From positions 1 through 64,000 of the forward strand of contig CAKSCV010000001.1 of the NCBI GenBank assembly GCA_934444645.1: DNA of 64,000 nucleotides, in the 5' to 3' direction. The notes beneath the pieces are model-generated. The model ran no database searches, was not told the DNA's origin, and saw only the letters and a program-made list of their open reading frames with translations. The position numbers were made by a program, and so were the translations under genes. The stretch comes from an uncultured Eubacteriales bacterium (lineage in GTDB: Bacteria > Bacillota > Clostridia > Oscillospirales > CAG-382). Shown here in pieces: positions 51,610 through 61,055 of the stretch (positions are counted from its first letter, which is position 1; each line of letters begins with the position of its first letter).

Positions 51610-51873
51610 ATGCAAAGCATTCTCTATTTGCTGATTGTGTCGGTCAGGCTGATTCTGATGGTATGGTATCTGCTGTTTATTGTCAGTGCCGTGCTGTCGT
51701 GGCTGCCGAATATCGATAACGCTTTTACGGATTTTGTCTTTTCGGTTACCGAGCCGGTTTTGGCACCGATACGGGATCTGTTTGACCGCTTGGGTGTATC
51801 GTCGGCTTTGCCGATCGATCTGTCGTTTCTTGCGGTGATCATCCTTTTATCGATCGTGCTGAATCTGCTTTAG
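51610..51873 (+). CDS. yggT: YggT-family membrane protein
   Basis: An 87-residue membrane protein with two helices (LILMVWYLLFIVSAVLSWLP and LSFLAVIILLSIVLNLL) joined by the conserved VTEPVLAPIRDLFDR segment. Its role is unknown, but it is a standard member of the sepF block. It begins six bases after the sepF stop. Confidence 0.95.
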   Translation: MQSILYLLIVSVRLILMVWYLLFIVSAVLSWLPNIDNAFTDFVFSVTEPVLAPIRDLFDRLGVSSALPIDLSFLAVIILLSIVLNLL

Positions 51874-51908
51874 AAGGATGAAGCTATCCGCAGGCAATAC
51901 AAGAAAAA

Positions 51909-52715
51909 ATGAGCGAAATTAACACAGACAAAGCTTTTACGGCACGTATGGAGGATTTATGCTCGCGTGCGTGCCGCACCTACACACCGTGCTATACGCC
52001 GTTCCTTACGGCAAAAGAACAAGTCGCTGCAAAGCGGACAGTCTCGGATTTTCCCGATTTGTTTGTGCTTGCTTTCGGCGGCTTTTCGGCTGCCGAACGT
52101 GCGATACTCGGTTTATTTCCGTCGGATATCTATCTGCCGCCGGAAGCCGAAAACTGTGCGGACGAACGGTATCGTATGTATGAGGCCGAATCGGGAATCG
52201 CTTTTTTGCAGATCACCGGTTCCGGGTTTACACGATTTGACCACAGAGACGTGCTCGGTGCGCTTATGGCGACCGGTTTGCGGCGCGAAACGATGGGGGA
52301 TATCTATGTCGCCGACGACGGGAAAAACGCCTATCTTGCTGTTTTGCAGACGGTGGCGCCGTTTTTGTGCGACGCGCTGACGGGCGTCGGTCGGGATAAG
52401 GTCCACATCAAGCCGCTTGCGGCGGAGAACCTTCCGCAAAAGGCCGAACGGTTTGCCGATTTGTCGGTAACGCTTGCGTCTTTACGGTTGGATGCACTGC
52501 TTTCCGGTGCGTTGAATGTTTCCCGTGAACAGGCAAAAAAACTGGTTTCCTCCGGACGTGTGAGCATCAATCATGTCGAATGTACGGCTGTCGACCGCCC
52601 GTTTGCCGAAGGCGATATCGTGTCGGTCAAAGGCCATGGACGTTTTTTGATCGATTCGTTTTTGGGTAAAACGCAAAAGGATCGCTTTCGCGTCATTGTG
52701 AGAAAATATTTGTAA
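51909..52715 (+). CDS. ylmH: YlmH-type S4 RNA-binding protein
   Basis: A 268-residue protein with an N-terminal YlmH domain and a C-terminal S4 domain (RLDALLSGALNVSREQAKKL, VSSGRVSINHVECTAVDRPF, SVKGHGRFLID). YlmH homologues act in ribosome quality control and possibly septation. The gene lies between yggT and divIVA, as in most Firmicutes. No unusual feature was seen. Confidence 0.95.
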   Translation: MSEINTDKAFTARMEDLCSRACRTYTPCYTPFLTAKEQVAAKRTVSDFPDLFVLAFGGFSAAERAILGLFPSDIYLPPEAENCADERYRMYEAESGIAFLQITGSGFTRFDHRDVLGALMATGLRRETMGDIYVADDGKNAYLAVLQTVAPFLCDALTGVGRDKVHIKPLAAENLPQKAERFADLSVTLASLRLDALLSGALNVSREQAKKLVSSGRVSINHVECTAVDRPFAEGDIVSVKGHGRFLIDSFLGKTQKDRFRVIVRKYL

Positions 52716-52761
52716 GAAGGTACGCGTTAAGCGTATGGCTAACAGAAAGGAACGCAAAACG

Positions 52762-53448
52762 ATGGTATTACCGGCAGAGTTAAAGAAAAAAGAATTTTCC
52801 AAAGGCTTCAAAGGCTACAATGCCGCTGAGGTGGATGAGTACGTTTCCTATCTGCTCTCCAAATATGCCGAAGCCGCGCGTGAATATGCCGAACTCGAGA
52901 AAAAATACAAAACCGCGCTTGTCAAATTGGAAGAAGCCAAAAGCGACGAAAGCACGTTTTCCGCCATGATCTTGGAGGCGCATAAAATGGCAGATGCCCT
53001 TGTGAGCGACGCCAAGGAAAAGGCTGAGACCATGCTTGCCGAGGCAACCGAGAAAAAAGCTGCCATCGAGGAATCCGTCAACGTCAGCTGTGACAAGATT
53101 CTCGCCACCTACCGCGAGCACGTGTCCGCCGAACGCGATAAGCTTGCCAAAACCGAAAAGCTTGTCGTGGAATTCAAGGAATCCTTGTTCAACGCTTACC
53201 GTGAGCACGTGGCGGCTATCGACCGTATCTTACCGGACGAAGATCCCGAAAATGAGAGCATTTCCACCGCAACCGACGAGGAGCTGATTGACAGTGCCCT
53301 CGACCTTGCCAGCCGCAAATACAATACCGGCGCAGGCGATATCGAGCTTCCGCCGACACGAAACGATAAAGCGGACAAGCAGGATAAGAAGGAAGCGTCC
53401 GATCAAACGGAAGCTTCGGCCGCAAAGCCGGATTCCGCAAACGAGTAA
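52762..53448 (+). CDS. divIVA: DivIVA-family polarity protein
   Basis: A 228-residue coiled-coil protein that binds negatively curved membrane at poles and septa. The membrane-binding N-terminus is PAELKKKEFSKGFKGYNAAE, followed by coiled coil (about 35-150) and an acidic, lysine-rich tail (DKADKQDKKEASDQTE). ATG at 52762 is chosen over ATG at 52735 because MVLPAELKKKEF is the family start and GAAAGGA precedes it. It ends the block that began with ylmE. Confidence 0.93.
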   Translation: MVLPAELKKKEFSKGFKGYNAAEVDEYVSYLLSKYAEAAREYAELEKKYKTALVKLEEAKSDESTFSAMILEAHKMADALVSDAKEKAETMLAEATEKKAAIEESVNVSCDKILATYREHVSAERDKLAKTEKLVVEFKESLFNAYREHVAAIDRILPDEDPENESISTATDEELIDSALDLASRKYNTGAGDIELPPTRNDKADKQDKKEASDQTEASAAKPDSANE

Positions 53449-53460
53449 TATTCGATGCTT

Positions 53461-53492
53461 AATATCGTTAGAGTTTTGGCTCTAACGATATT
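53461..53492 (+). terminator. Strong hairpin after divIVA
   Basis: A perfect 13-base stem (AATATCGTTAGAG with its complement) around a six-base loop. The downstream T-run is only three bases, so termination may be partial. It is too short to be a T-box leader of ileS. Confidence 0.65.
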
Positions 53493-53565
53493 TGCGCGAA
53501 AAAATAAAGAATTGTGCGGCGTTTGTTTTTGCCGCAATCAGTAATTGTAAGGAGCAAATTCTACT

Positions 53566-56385
53566 ATGCCGAAAGACTATGCAAAAACGTTAAATCTGCC
53601 GAAAACGGATTTTTCCATGCGCGCCAATCTTCCGACGCGTGAACCGGTGACCCAAGAGAAATGGGAAAAAGAGAATATTTACGGCGAAATGCTGAAGAAA
53701 AACGAGGGGCATGACAGCTTTGTACTGCATGACGGCCCTCCTTTTTCCAACGGCAATATCCACATGGGTACGGCCATGAACAAGGTCTTGAAGGACTTTA
53801 TCAACAAATCCAAGTCCATGTCCGGATACTACACGCCGTATATTCCGGGCTGGGATAACCACGGTATGCCGATCGAAAGCGCCATCATCAAGCAGAACAA
53901 GCTTGACCGCAAAAAGATGAGCATTTCCGAATTCCGCAGTGCCTGCCACCTGTTTGCACAGAAATTTGTCGGCATTCAGATGACTTCCTTCAAGAGACTT
54001 GGCGTACTCGGCGATTGGGATCATCCGTATCTGACCATGAATCCTTCGTTTGAAGCGGAGGAAGTCAAGGTCTTCGGCGAAATGTATAAAAAAGGCTATA
54101 TTTATAAGGGCTTGAAGCCGGTGTATTGGTGCCCGTCCGACGAAACGGCACTGGCAGAAGCGGAGATCGAATATGCCGAGGATACCTGTAAGTCGATCTA
54201 CGTCAAGTTCAAGGTTCACGACGATAAGGGCTTGCTTTCGGGACTCTGCGACCTCGGTAAGACCTATTTCATCATTTGGACGACCACGACCTGGACGCTT
54301 CCGGGCAACGTCGCCATCGCCGTTCATCCGCGCGAAAGCTATGCACTCATCAAGGCTTCAAACGGCGAATACTATATCACCGCCGAAGCACTGGCTGAAA
54401 AGACCATGCACGATGGCGGCATCGATTCGTATGAGATTGTGAAAACCTTTGCCGGCGGCGATTTTGAATATATGACGGCGTATCATCCGTTCATCGACCG
54501 CGACAGCGTTGTTGTAAACGCCGACTATGTCACCATGGACAGCGGTACTGGCTGCGTCCACACCGCGCCCGGCTACGGTGTCGACGACTATTTCACCGGC
54601 GTAAGATATAAGCTTGAGATTTTGGTCGCCGTGGACGATAAGGGCTACCAAACCGAAAAGGCAGGAAAGTTTGCCGGTCTTAAGTACGATGAATCCAATG
54701 ACGCCATTTTCAAGGATTTGCAGGAAACCGGCGCATTGTTTGCATTCGAAGAGATTTCCCACCAATATCCGCACTGCTGGCGCTGCAAGAATCCGATCAT
54801 CTTCCGTGCAACGCCGCAATGGTTCTGCTCGGTCGAAGCCTTTAAGGATCAAGCTGTCAAGGCGTGCGAAAACGTCGAATGGCTGCCTGAATGGGGCGGA
54901 AACCGCATGGTGTCCATGATCAAGGAGCGTGCCGATTGGTGTATCTCCCGTCAGAGACACTGGGGTCTTCCGATTCCGGTCTTCTATTGTGAAGACTGCG
55001 GTAAGGTGGTCTGCACCGATGAAACCATCGAAGCGGTATCAAAGATTTTCGGTGAAAAAGGCTCAAACGCTTGGTTTGATCTCGACGCGGCAGAGCTTCT
55101 TCCGAAAGATTTCGTCTGCCCGCACTGCGGCGGCAAGCACTTCACCAAAGAAACCGATACGCTCGACGGCTGGTTTGACTCCGGTTCGTCCCACCGTGCG
55201 GTTATCAAGGATATCAAGTGGCCGTGCGACCTGTATTTGGAGGGTGCCGACCAATACCGCGGCTGGTTCCAGTCGTCGCTTTTGACGGCAGTCGGCGCGA
55301 TGGGGCAAGGCGCACCGTATAAACAGGTTCTCACGCACGGTTGGGTCGTGGACGGCGAAGGCAAGGCCATGCACAAATCCCTTGGAAACTCGGTGTATCC
55401 GGAGGAAATTATTCCGAAGTATGGCGCCGATTTGCTCCGCCTTTGGGTCGCTTCAAGCGATTACCGCGTCGATGTGCGCGTTTCGGATGACATCTTCAAG
55501 CAGCTTTCCGAAACCTACCGCAAGATCCGCAATACAACGCGTATTTTGCTTGCCAACCTCGGCAATCCCGAAGAGGACTTTAATCCGGATACGGATATGG
55601 TCGCTTTTTCGGAGCTGCTGCCGATCGATAAATGGATCGTTTCGCGGTTCAATGCTCTTACTGACCGCGTCCGCAAGGCTTACAACACCTACGAATTCCA
55701 TCTGATCTATCACGATATGCACAATTTCTGTGCCATCGACCTTTCTAAGCTCTATATTGATATCACCAAAGACCGCACGTATGTCGAAAGCAAGAATTCT
55801 GCCGCAAGAAGAAGCGCGCAAACGGCTATGTACTATATTCTCTCCGGCTTTACGCGCCTTATCGCGCCGATTCTTTCGTATACCGCCGAGGAGATCTGGC
55901 AGTTTATGCCGCACGTTGCTTCGGATAACACGAAGAGCGTGTTCTTGAACGATATGCCGGACTTTGACGAATCGCTTGCTTTCCCGGAAATTACCGAAAA
56001 GTATGACAAGCTCTTTGAAATCCGCGATGACGTTATGAAGGCGCTCGAGCTTGCCCGTGCCGAAAAGCGCATCGGCAAGCCGCAGGATGCTGAGGTTATC
56101 ATCTATGCCAAAGCCGACAGCGACGAAATGAAGCTGTTCGAATCGTTCGGAAATGAGCTTGCCGACATCTTCATCTGCTCCGGCGTCGAGCTTTCGACCG
56201 ACGCACCGGCAGACGGCGCGTTTACCGAGACCGATTCGGGCATTGCCGTCAAGGTGTTTACGGCAGACGGCACTAAGTGCGACAGATGCTGGTTCATCCG
56301 CAAGGATACCTGCGACGACGGCGAGGGCGGACACCTCTGCAAACGCTGCGCAGCGATCGTCAGCGTCGAATTTCCGGAAGTATAA
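53566..56385 (+). CDS. ileS: Isoleucine-tRNA ligase
   Basis: A 939-residue class I aminoacyl-tRNA synthetase charging tRNA-Ile. The ATP motif (HIGH equivalent) is SNGNIHMGTAMNK and the KMSKS equivalent is GKAMHKSLGNS. The editing domain is present (WTTTTWTLPGNVAIAVHP), and the C-terminal zinc finger has CDRCWFIRKDTC and LCKRCAAI. A GTAAGGAG site precedes the start. It overlaps lspA by one base. I see no T-box in the 117-base leader. Confidence 0.98.
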   Translation: MPKDYAKTLNLPKTDFSMRANLPTREPVTQEKWEKENIYGEMLKKNEGHDSFVLHDGPPFSNGNIHMGTAMNKVLKDFINKSKSMSGYYTPYIPGWDNHGMPIESAIIKQNKLDRKKMSISEFRSACHLFAQKFVGIQMTSFKRLGVLGDWDHPYLTMNPSFEAEEVKVFGEMYKKGYIYKGLKPVYWCPSDETALAEAEIEYAEDTCKSIYVKFKVHDDKGLLSGLCDLGKTYFIIWTTTTWTLPGNVAIAVHPRESYALIKASNGEYYITAEALAEKTMHDGGIDSYEIVKTFAGGDFEYMTAYHPFIDRDSVVVNADYVTMDSGTGCVHTAPGYGVDDYFTGVRYKLEILVAVDDKGYQTEKAGKFAGLKYDESNDAIFKDLQETGALFAFEEISHQYPHCWRCKNPIIFRATPQWFCSVEAFKDQAVKACENVEWLPEWGGNRMVSMIKERADWCISRQRHWGLPIPVFYCEDCGKVVCTDETIEAVSKIFGEKGSNAWFDLDAAELLPKDFVCPHCGGKHFTKETDTLDGWFDSGSSHRAVIKDIKWPCDLYLEGADQYRGWFQSSLLTAVGAMGQGAPYKQVLTHGWVVDGEGKAMHKSLGNSVYPEEIIPKYGADLLRLWVASSDYRVDVRVSDDIFKQLSETYRKIRNTTRILLANLGNPEEDFNPDTDMVAFSELLPIDKWIVSRFNALTDRVRKAYNTYEFHLIYHDMHNFCAIDLSKLYIDITKDRTYVESKNSAARRSAQTAMYYILSGFTRLIAPILSYTAEEIWQFMPHVASDNTKSVFLNDMPDFDESLAFPEITEKYDKLFEIRDDVMKALELARAEKRIGKPQDAEVIIYAKADSDEMKLFESFGNELADIFICSGVELSTDAPADGAFTETDSGIAVKVFTADGTKCDRCWFIRKDTCDDGEGGHLCKRCAAIVSVEFPEV

Positions 56386-56903
56386 TGCCGGTTTTCTTCC
56401 TTGTCAGTGCCCTTGTGGCGGCACTTGACTACGTTTTCAAATACTTGGTCAGTCACAATATGACGGTAGGGCAGTCGGTTCCGGTGATTCCCGGAATCCG
56501 CCTTACCTATGTGCAAAACCGCGGCATGGCGTTCGGAATGCTCAGCGACAGCCGTTGGGTGTTCTTGGTTTTATCAACAGTCATGATTGCCGCTTTGATC
56601 TATTCTATCGCCTCCAAAAAAGGCTATGCGCGCATGGTGTATGTCAGCATGGCGTTGGCCTTGGGCGGCGGCATCGGCAACATGATCGACCGCTTGCTGT
56701 ATGGCTATGTCATCGATTATGTTGATTTTTACCCGCTTCCGTTTTGGACATGGGTATTCAATCTGGCAGACGCAGCCATCTGCGCCGGCGTTGTGCTTTT
56801 TGCCGTGTATTTGCTTTTCTTTGAAAAGAAAGCCAAAGCCGCCGGCAAAAAAGCGTTTTTTGACGATGCGCCGAAAAAGCCGTCGGACGGTGACAGCCGA
56901 TGA
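56385..56903 (+). CDS. lspA: Lipoprotein signal peptidase II
   Basis: A 172-residue membrane aspartic protease that removes lipoprotein signal peptides after Lgt action. The active-site aspartates are in GGGIGNMIDRLLYGYVIDY and FNLADAAICAG, with NRGMAFGML before them. About four helices are visible. The start overlaps the ileS stop, and the stop overlaps rluD by four bases, so the three genes are coupled. The C-terminal tail is basic and short. Confidence 0.96.
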   Translation: MPVFFLVSALVAALDYVFKYLVSHNMTVGQSVPVIPGIRLTYVQNRGMAFGMLSDSRWVFLVLSTVMIAALIYSIASKKGYARMVYVSMALALGGGIGNMIDRLLYGYVIDYVDFYPLPFWTWVFNLADAAICAGVVLFAVYLLFFEKKAKAAGKKAFFDDAPKKPSDGDSR

Positions 56904-57880
56904 GCGAAAATACAATGTTTGACGCTTTTTCGGATTTTCACGAAGAAGAAAATAACGACGTGCGTCTTATCGACTATACCGCCGATGAGGATAACGAACG
57001 GCTCGACGCGTCGGTCGCACGGAATCTTGAAATCACGCGTTCTGCCGCCGCAAAGCTCATCGAACAGGCGGCTGTGTCGGTCGACGGGAAAACGGTGGGC
57101 AAAAAGAGCTTCCGCACGTCATGCGGAAACGCCGTTTCGGTGCTGCTTCCGCCGGAAAAAACGTGTGAGGCACTGCCCGAAGATATTCCGATTGCGATCG
57201 TCTATGAGGACGACGACGTCGCTGTGGTCAACAAGCCGCAGGGAATGGTGGTGCATCCGGCACCCGGAAATCCCGATGGTACGCTTGTCAATGCGTTGCT
57301 TTACCATATGCACGGGCGCCTTTCGACCATCAACGGCGTGATCCGACCCGGCATTGTGCACCGCATCGACAAGGATACCAGCGGTCTTTTGGCGATTGCC
57401 AAAAACGACCGTGCGCACGCCTCGCTTGCCGAGCAGATTAAGGCGCATTCGTTTACGCGCGTATATAACGCGGTGGTGCAGGGGACCTTCAATCCGCCCG
57501 AGGGACGCATCGATCTTCCGATCGGCCGCCATCCGACACACCGCAAAAAAATGGCGGTGACCGATAAGAATTCTAAGAATGCCGTGACCAACTACCGTAC
57601 GCTGGAAGTGTTTAACGGCTGGTCACTCTGCGAGTTTAAGCTTGAAACCGGACGAACGCACCAGATCCGCGTTCACGCGTCCTACCGCGGTCATCCGATC
57701 GCCGGAGATCCGTTATATGCGCCGAACGCCGGCAAGAACCGGTTCGGTCTTACCGGTCAGTGCCTACACGCACGCGTGCTTGGTTTTATACATCCGACAA
57801 GCGGCGAATATATGGAGTTTTCCTGTCCGCTGCCGCCGTATTTTGAGCATACGCTTGCGCTTTTGCGGCAAAACGGTTAA
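56900..57880 (+). CDS. rluD: RluD-type ribosomal large subunit pseudouridine synthase
   Basis: A 326-residue pseudouridine synthase. The S4 domain (about 30-90, NERLDASVARNLEITRSAAA) precedes the catalytic domain with the key aspartate in HRIDKDTSGLL. PQGMVVHPAPGNPDGT and LETGRTHQIRVH are typical. RluD-type enzymes modify helix 69 of 23S rRNA. An acidic N-terminal extension of about 25 residues is present. It follows lspA with a four-base overlap. Confidence 0.96.
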   Translation: MSENTMFDAFSDFHEEENNDVRLIDYTADEDNERLDASVARNLEITRSAAAKLIEQAAVSVDGKTVGKKSFRTSCGNAVSVLLPPEKTCEALPEDIPIAIVYEDDDVAVVNKPQGMVVHPAPGNPDGTLVNALLYHMHGRLSTINGVIRPGIVHRIDKDTSGLLAIAKNDRAHASLAEQIKAHSFTRVYNAVVQGTFNPPEGRIDLPIGRHPTHRKKMAVTDKNSKNAVTNYRTLEVFNGWSLCEFKLETGRTHQIRVHASYRGHPIAGDPLYAPNAGKNRFGLTGQCLHARVLGFIHPTSGEYMEFSCPLPPYFEHTLALLRQNG

Positions 57881-57961
57881 AATCCGCCGTGTCAAAACGG
57901 CTATCAGTAATTTCCGGTATGCGAAATTCGTATACCGCCCCAGAAAGGAACGGTTAAACCG

Positions 57962-58798
57962 ATGGACAAACTACACTTGCAGAAGATCGCGCTTGAAATC
58001 CGAAAAGGCGCATTGACGGCGGTCTACACAGCCGCATCCGGCCATCCGGGCGGCTCGCTCGGCATTGCGGAGCTGTTAGCATACCTCTATTTTGAGGAGA
58101 TGCACGTTGATCCAAAGAATCCGAAGGATCCCGACCGCGACCGCTTTGTACTCTCCAAAGGACATACGTCGCCTGCATTATATGCCGCACTTGCCGAAAA
58201 AGGCTTTTTCCCGAAAGAGGATTTGAAGACCTTCCGCCACAAGGACAGCTATTTGCAGGGACATCCCGATATGAAGCACATTCCGGGTGTGGATATGTCC
58301 ACCGGCTCCTTGGGACAGGGCATTTCCGCTGCCTGCGGCATGGCGCTTTCGGGCAAGATCTCCGAGAAGAAGTACCGTGTTTGGACGATTCTCGGCGACG
58401 GCGAATGCGAAGAAGGTCAGGTGTGGGAGGCCGCCATGTTCGCGGCACACTATGGCTTAAACAATTTGTGCGCATTTGTGGATTTCAACGGGCTTCAGAT
58501 TGACGGCCCGGTGACCGAGGTCATGAACCCGACACCGCTCGATACCAAATTTGCCGCTTTCGGCTGGAACACGCTTGTCATCGACGGTCATGATTTCGAT
58601 CAGATCGCGTCGGCTGTCGAAGCTGCAAAGCGTTCCGCAAAGCCGACAGCCGTTATTTGCAAAACCGTCAAGGGAAAAGGTGTTTCCTATATGGAGAACG
58701 TCTGCTCTTGGCATGGTTCCGCTCCGAAAACCGAACAGTACGAACAGGGAATGCGCGAATTGGAAGAAGCCGAAAAGGCACTTCTCGCGAACGTTTAA
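57962..58798 (+). CDS. Transketolase, N-terminal subunit
   Basis: A 278-residue half transketolase carrying the thiamine-diphosphate domain: ASGHPGGSLGIAELLAYLYF, MSTGSLGQGISAACGMAL, and the ThDP motif GDGECEEGQVWEAAMFAAHY. It acts in the non-oxidative pentose phosphate pathway, moving two-carbon units. The C-terminal half is encoded 15 bases downstream; the split form is common in Firmicutes and archaea. AAAGGAACGG precedes the start. Confidence 0.97.
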   Translation: MDKLHLQKIALEIRKGALTAVYTAASGHPGGSLGIAELLAYLYFEEMHVDPKNPKDPDRDRFVLSKGHTSPALYAALAEKGFFPKEDLKTFRHKDSYLQGHPDMKHIPGVDMSTGSLGQGISAACGMALSGKISEKKYRVWTILGDGECEEGQVWEAAMFAAHYGLNNLCAFVDFNGLQIDGPVTEVMNPTPLDTKFAAFGWNTLVIDGHDFDQIASAVEAAKRSAKPTAVICKTVKGKGVSYMENVCSWHGSAPKTEQYEQGMRELEEAEKALLANV

Positions 58799-58813
58799 GG
58801 AAGGAGCAGGACA

Positions 58814-59758
58814 ATGGCAGAAAAAATGGCAACACGCGAGGCATACGGAAAGGCACTTGCGGAATTCGGTGAAACCTATGATTTTGTTGTTTTGGACGCA
58901 GACCTTGCGGAAGCGACCAAAACCGGTATTTTTAAGAAAGCGTTCCCGTCGCGATTCTTTGACTGCGGTATCGCGGAAGGCAATATGATGTCGGTTGCTG
59001 CCGGCATCGCCTCGACCGGCAAAACGGTGTTTGCAAGCTCGTTTGCCATGTTTGCGGCAGGCCGTGCGTTTGAGCAGGTGCGCAACAGCATCGGCTACCC
59101 GCACTTAAATGTAAAAATCGGTGCGACTCATGCCGGTATCTCGGTCGGCGAGGACGGCGCCACGCACCAGTGCTTAGAGGATATCGCGCTTATGCGCTCG
59201 ATTCCCGGTATGACCGTGCTCAACCCGGCAGACGCGACCGAAGCAAGAGCCGTCGTCAAGGCGGCACTTGACTGCAAAGGTCCGGTGTATATGCGCTTTG
59301 GCAGACTGGCTGTTGAAACGATTTTTGACAAGGATACATTTTCGTTCGAAATCGGCAAAGGCCAGCTGCTTGCCGACGGAACGGATGTGACCATCGTTTC
59401 GACCGGTCTTTGCACGTCTATGGCAATTGCGGCAGTCGAATTGCTCAAAAACGAAGGCATTTCGGCACGCCTTGTCAACATGGCGTCCATTAAGCCGATC
59501 GATCGCGACATTCTTGTCGATTCGGCCAAGAAAACGGGTTGTGTGCTGACGGTCGAAGAGCATAATGTCATCGGCGGTCTCGGCAGCGCTGTCTGCGAAA
59601 CGCTTTGTGAATCCGTTCCCGTGCCGGTGCTTCGCCACGGTGTTTACGATGTGTTCGGCAAGAGCGGAAAAGCTGTCGAATTGCTCGTCGCGTTCGGCTT
59701 TACACCCGAAGAAATTGCTGTCAAGGCAAAACAGGCACTTGCATTAAAAAAAGGCTAA
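58814..59758 (+). CDS. Transketolase, C-terminal subunit
   Basis: A 314-residue second half with the pyrimidine-binding domain (FFDCGIAEGNMMSVAAGIA, GATHAGISVGEDGATHQ with its glutamate) and the C-terminal domain (VEEHNVIGGLGSAV). It must pair with the upstream subunit to bind ThDP. GGAAGGAGC precedes the start. Together the two equal one transketolase chain; there is no frameshift between them because each has its own start signals. Confidence 0.97.
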   Translation: MAEKMATREAYGKALAEFGETYDFVVLDADLAEATKTGIFKKAFPSRFFDCGIAEGNMMSVAAGIASTGKTVFASSFAMFAAGRAFEQVRNSIGYPHLNVKIGATHAGISVGEDGATHQCLEDIALMRSIPGMTVLNPADATEARAVVKAALDCKGPVYMRFGRLAVETIFDKDTFSFEIGKGQLLADGTDVTIVSTGLCTSMAIAAVELLKNEGISARLVNMASIKPIDRDILVDSAKKTGCVLTVEEHNVIGGLGSAVCETLCESVPVPVLRHGVYDVFGKSGKAVELLVAFGFTPEEIAVKAKQALALKKG

Positions 59759-59791
59759 TTTATAATTTTACATAACTGAGAGGTTTAAGAC

Positions 59792-61003
59792 ATGAAAGTA
59801 TTGGTTATCAACGCCGGAAGCTCCTCCATTAAGTATCAGCTGATCGACATGACCGACGAAACACTGCTTGCCAAAGGTCAGTGCGACCGAATCGGCATTG
59901 CCGGCGGCAACTTCAAGCAGACGAATTTTAAGGGCGACACCTACAAGACCGAAATCGACATTCCGAACCACGGCGAAGGCATAAAGCTCATCGTTGACGC
60001 GCTTACCTGCAAGGAACACGGCGTCATCGAGTCTATGAGCGAGATCAACGCGGTCGGACACCGTGTGGTGCATGGCGGCGAAAAGTTCTCCGGCTCGGTC
60101 ATCATTACCGACGAGATTATTGAAGCACTCAAGGAGTGCTCCGAATTAAGCCCGCTTCACAACCCGGCAAATCTTACCGGTATCCGTGCCTGCGAAGAGA
60201 TCATCGGCAAGATTCCGCAGGTCGGCGTTTTCGATACCGGCTTCCACCAGACCATGCCGGATTATGCCTATATCTATCCGATTCCGTATGAATACTACGA
60301 GAAATATAAGCTTCGCCGCTATGGCTTCCACGGCACCTCGCACCGCTATGTAACGGCACGTGCCGCCGCTATGCTCGGCAAGAAGCCGGAGGAGATCAAC
60401 ATCGTTACCTGCCATCTCGGCAACGGCTCTTCGATTACCGCTGTTAAGGGCGGCAAGTCGTTTGATACCACCATGGGCGTAACGCCGCTTGACGGTCTTA
60501 TGATGGGTACGCGTTCGGGTTCCATCGACCCGGCCATCATCCCGTTCCTTATGGAAAAAGAGCATATGTCCGCAAAGGATATCGATATCATGCTCAACAA
60601 GAAATCCGGTATGCTCGGCGTCACCCAGACCACCAGCGACAACCGCGACATCGAACAGGGTGCCAAAAACGGCAACAAGCGTTATCAGCTTGTTGAAAAT
60701 ATGCTTTGCCACCAGATCACCAAATACATCGGCGGCTATGCGGCTGCTATGGGCGGCATCGATGCCATCGTCTTTACCGGCGGTATCGGTGAGAACAATC
60801 CTCAGTACCGCACGCGCGTCGGCGAAAAGCTCGAGTTTATGGGCGTAAAGGTCGATGAAGAGATCAATAAGAAAGCGTTCCGCACCTCGGAGGAATTCGA
60901 TATTTCCACACCGGATGCCAAGGTTCGTATGCTTGTGATTCCGACCAACGAAGAACTCATGATTGCAAGAGATACCTACGAGCTTGTTAAAAACTTGAAA
61001 TAA
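59792..61003 (+). CDS. ackA: Acetate kinase
   Basis: A 403-residue ASKHA-fold kinase making ATP and acetate from acetyl phosphate and ADP. Start VLVINAGSSSIKYQL, then VGHRVVHGGEKFSGS, FHGTSHRYVT, CHLGNGSSITAVKGGKSFDT and TGGIGENNPQYR are the family marks. A phosphotransacetylase gene is not beside it; the PduL gene at 6.4 kb may fill that step. It follows the transketolase pair by 33 bases and ends at a terminator. Confidence 0.98.
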   Translation: MKVLVINAGSSSIKYQLIDMTDETLLAKGQCDRIGIAGGNFKQTNFKGDTYKTEIDIPNHGEGIKLIVDALTCKEHGVIESMSEINAVGHRVVHGGEKFSGSVIITDEIIEALKECSELSPLHNPANLTGIRACEEIIGKIPQVGVFDTGFHQTMPDYAYIYPIPYEYYEKYKLRRYGFHGTSHRYVTARAAAMLGKKPEEINIVTCHLGNGSSITAVKGGKSFDTTMGVTPLDGLMMGTRSGSIDPAIIPFLMEKEHMSAKDIDIMLNKKSGMLGVTQTTSDNRDIEQGAKNGNKRYQLVENMLCHQITKYIGGYAAAMGGIDAIVFTGGIGENNPQYRTRVGEKLEFMGVKVDEEINKKAFRTSEEFDISTPDAKVRMLVIPTNEELMIARDTYELVKNLK

Positions 61004-61008
61004 TTTTC

Positions 61009-61036
61009 AAAGGCGGTGTTTATGCACCGCCTTTTT
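61009..61036 (+). terminator. Terminator of ackA
   Basis: AAGGCGGTG pairs with CACCGCCTT around TTTATG, followed by TTTTTG. The ribosome site of the next gene begins about ten bases later. Confidence 0.9.
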
Positions 61037-61055
61037 GCTGAAAAGAGGTCTTTAT

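Noticed and set aside
53449..53565. Possible T-box leader of ileS
   Set aside because: The 117-base leader holds one simple hairpin, without room for a specifier loop and antiterminator.
57962..59758. Frameshifted transketolase
   Set aside because: The two halves have separate start codons and ribosome sites and match the known two-subunit form.
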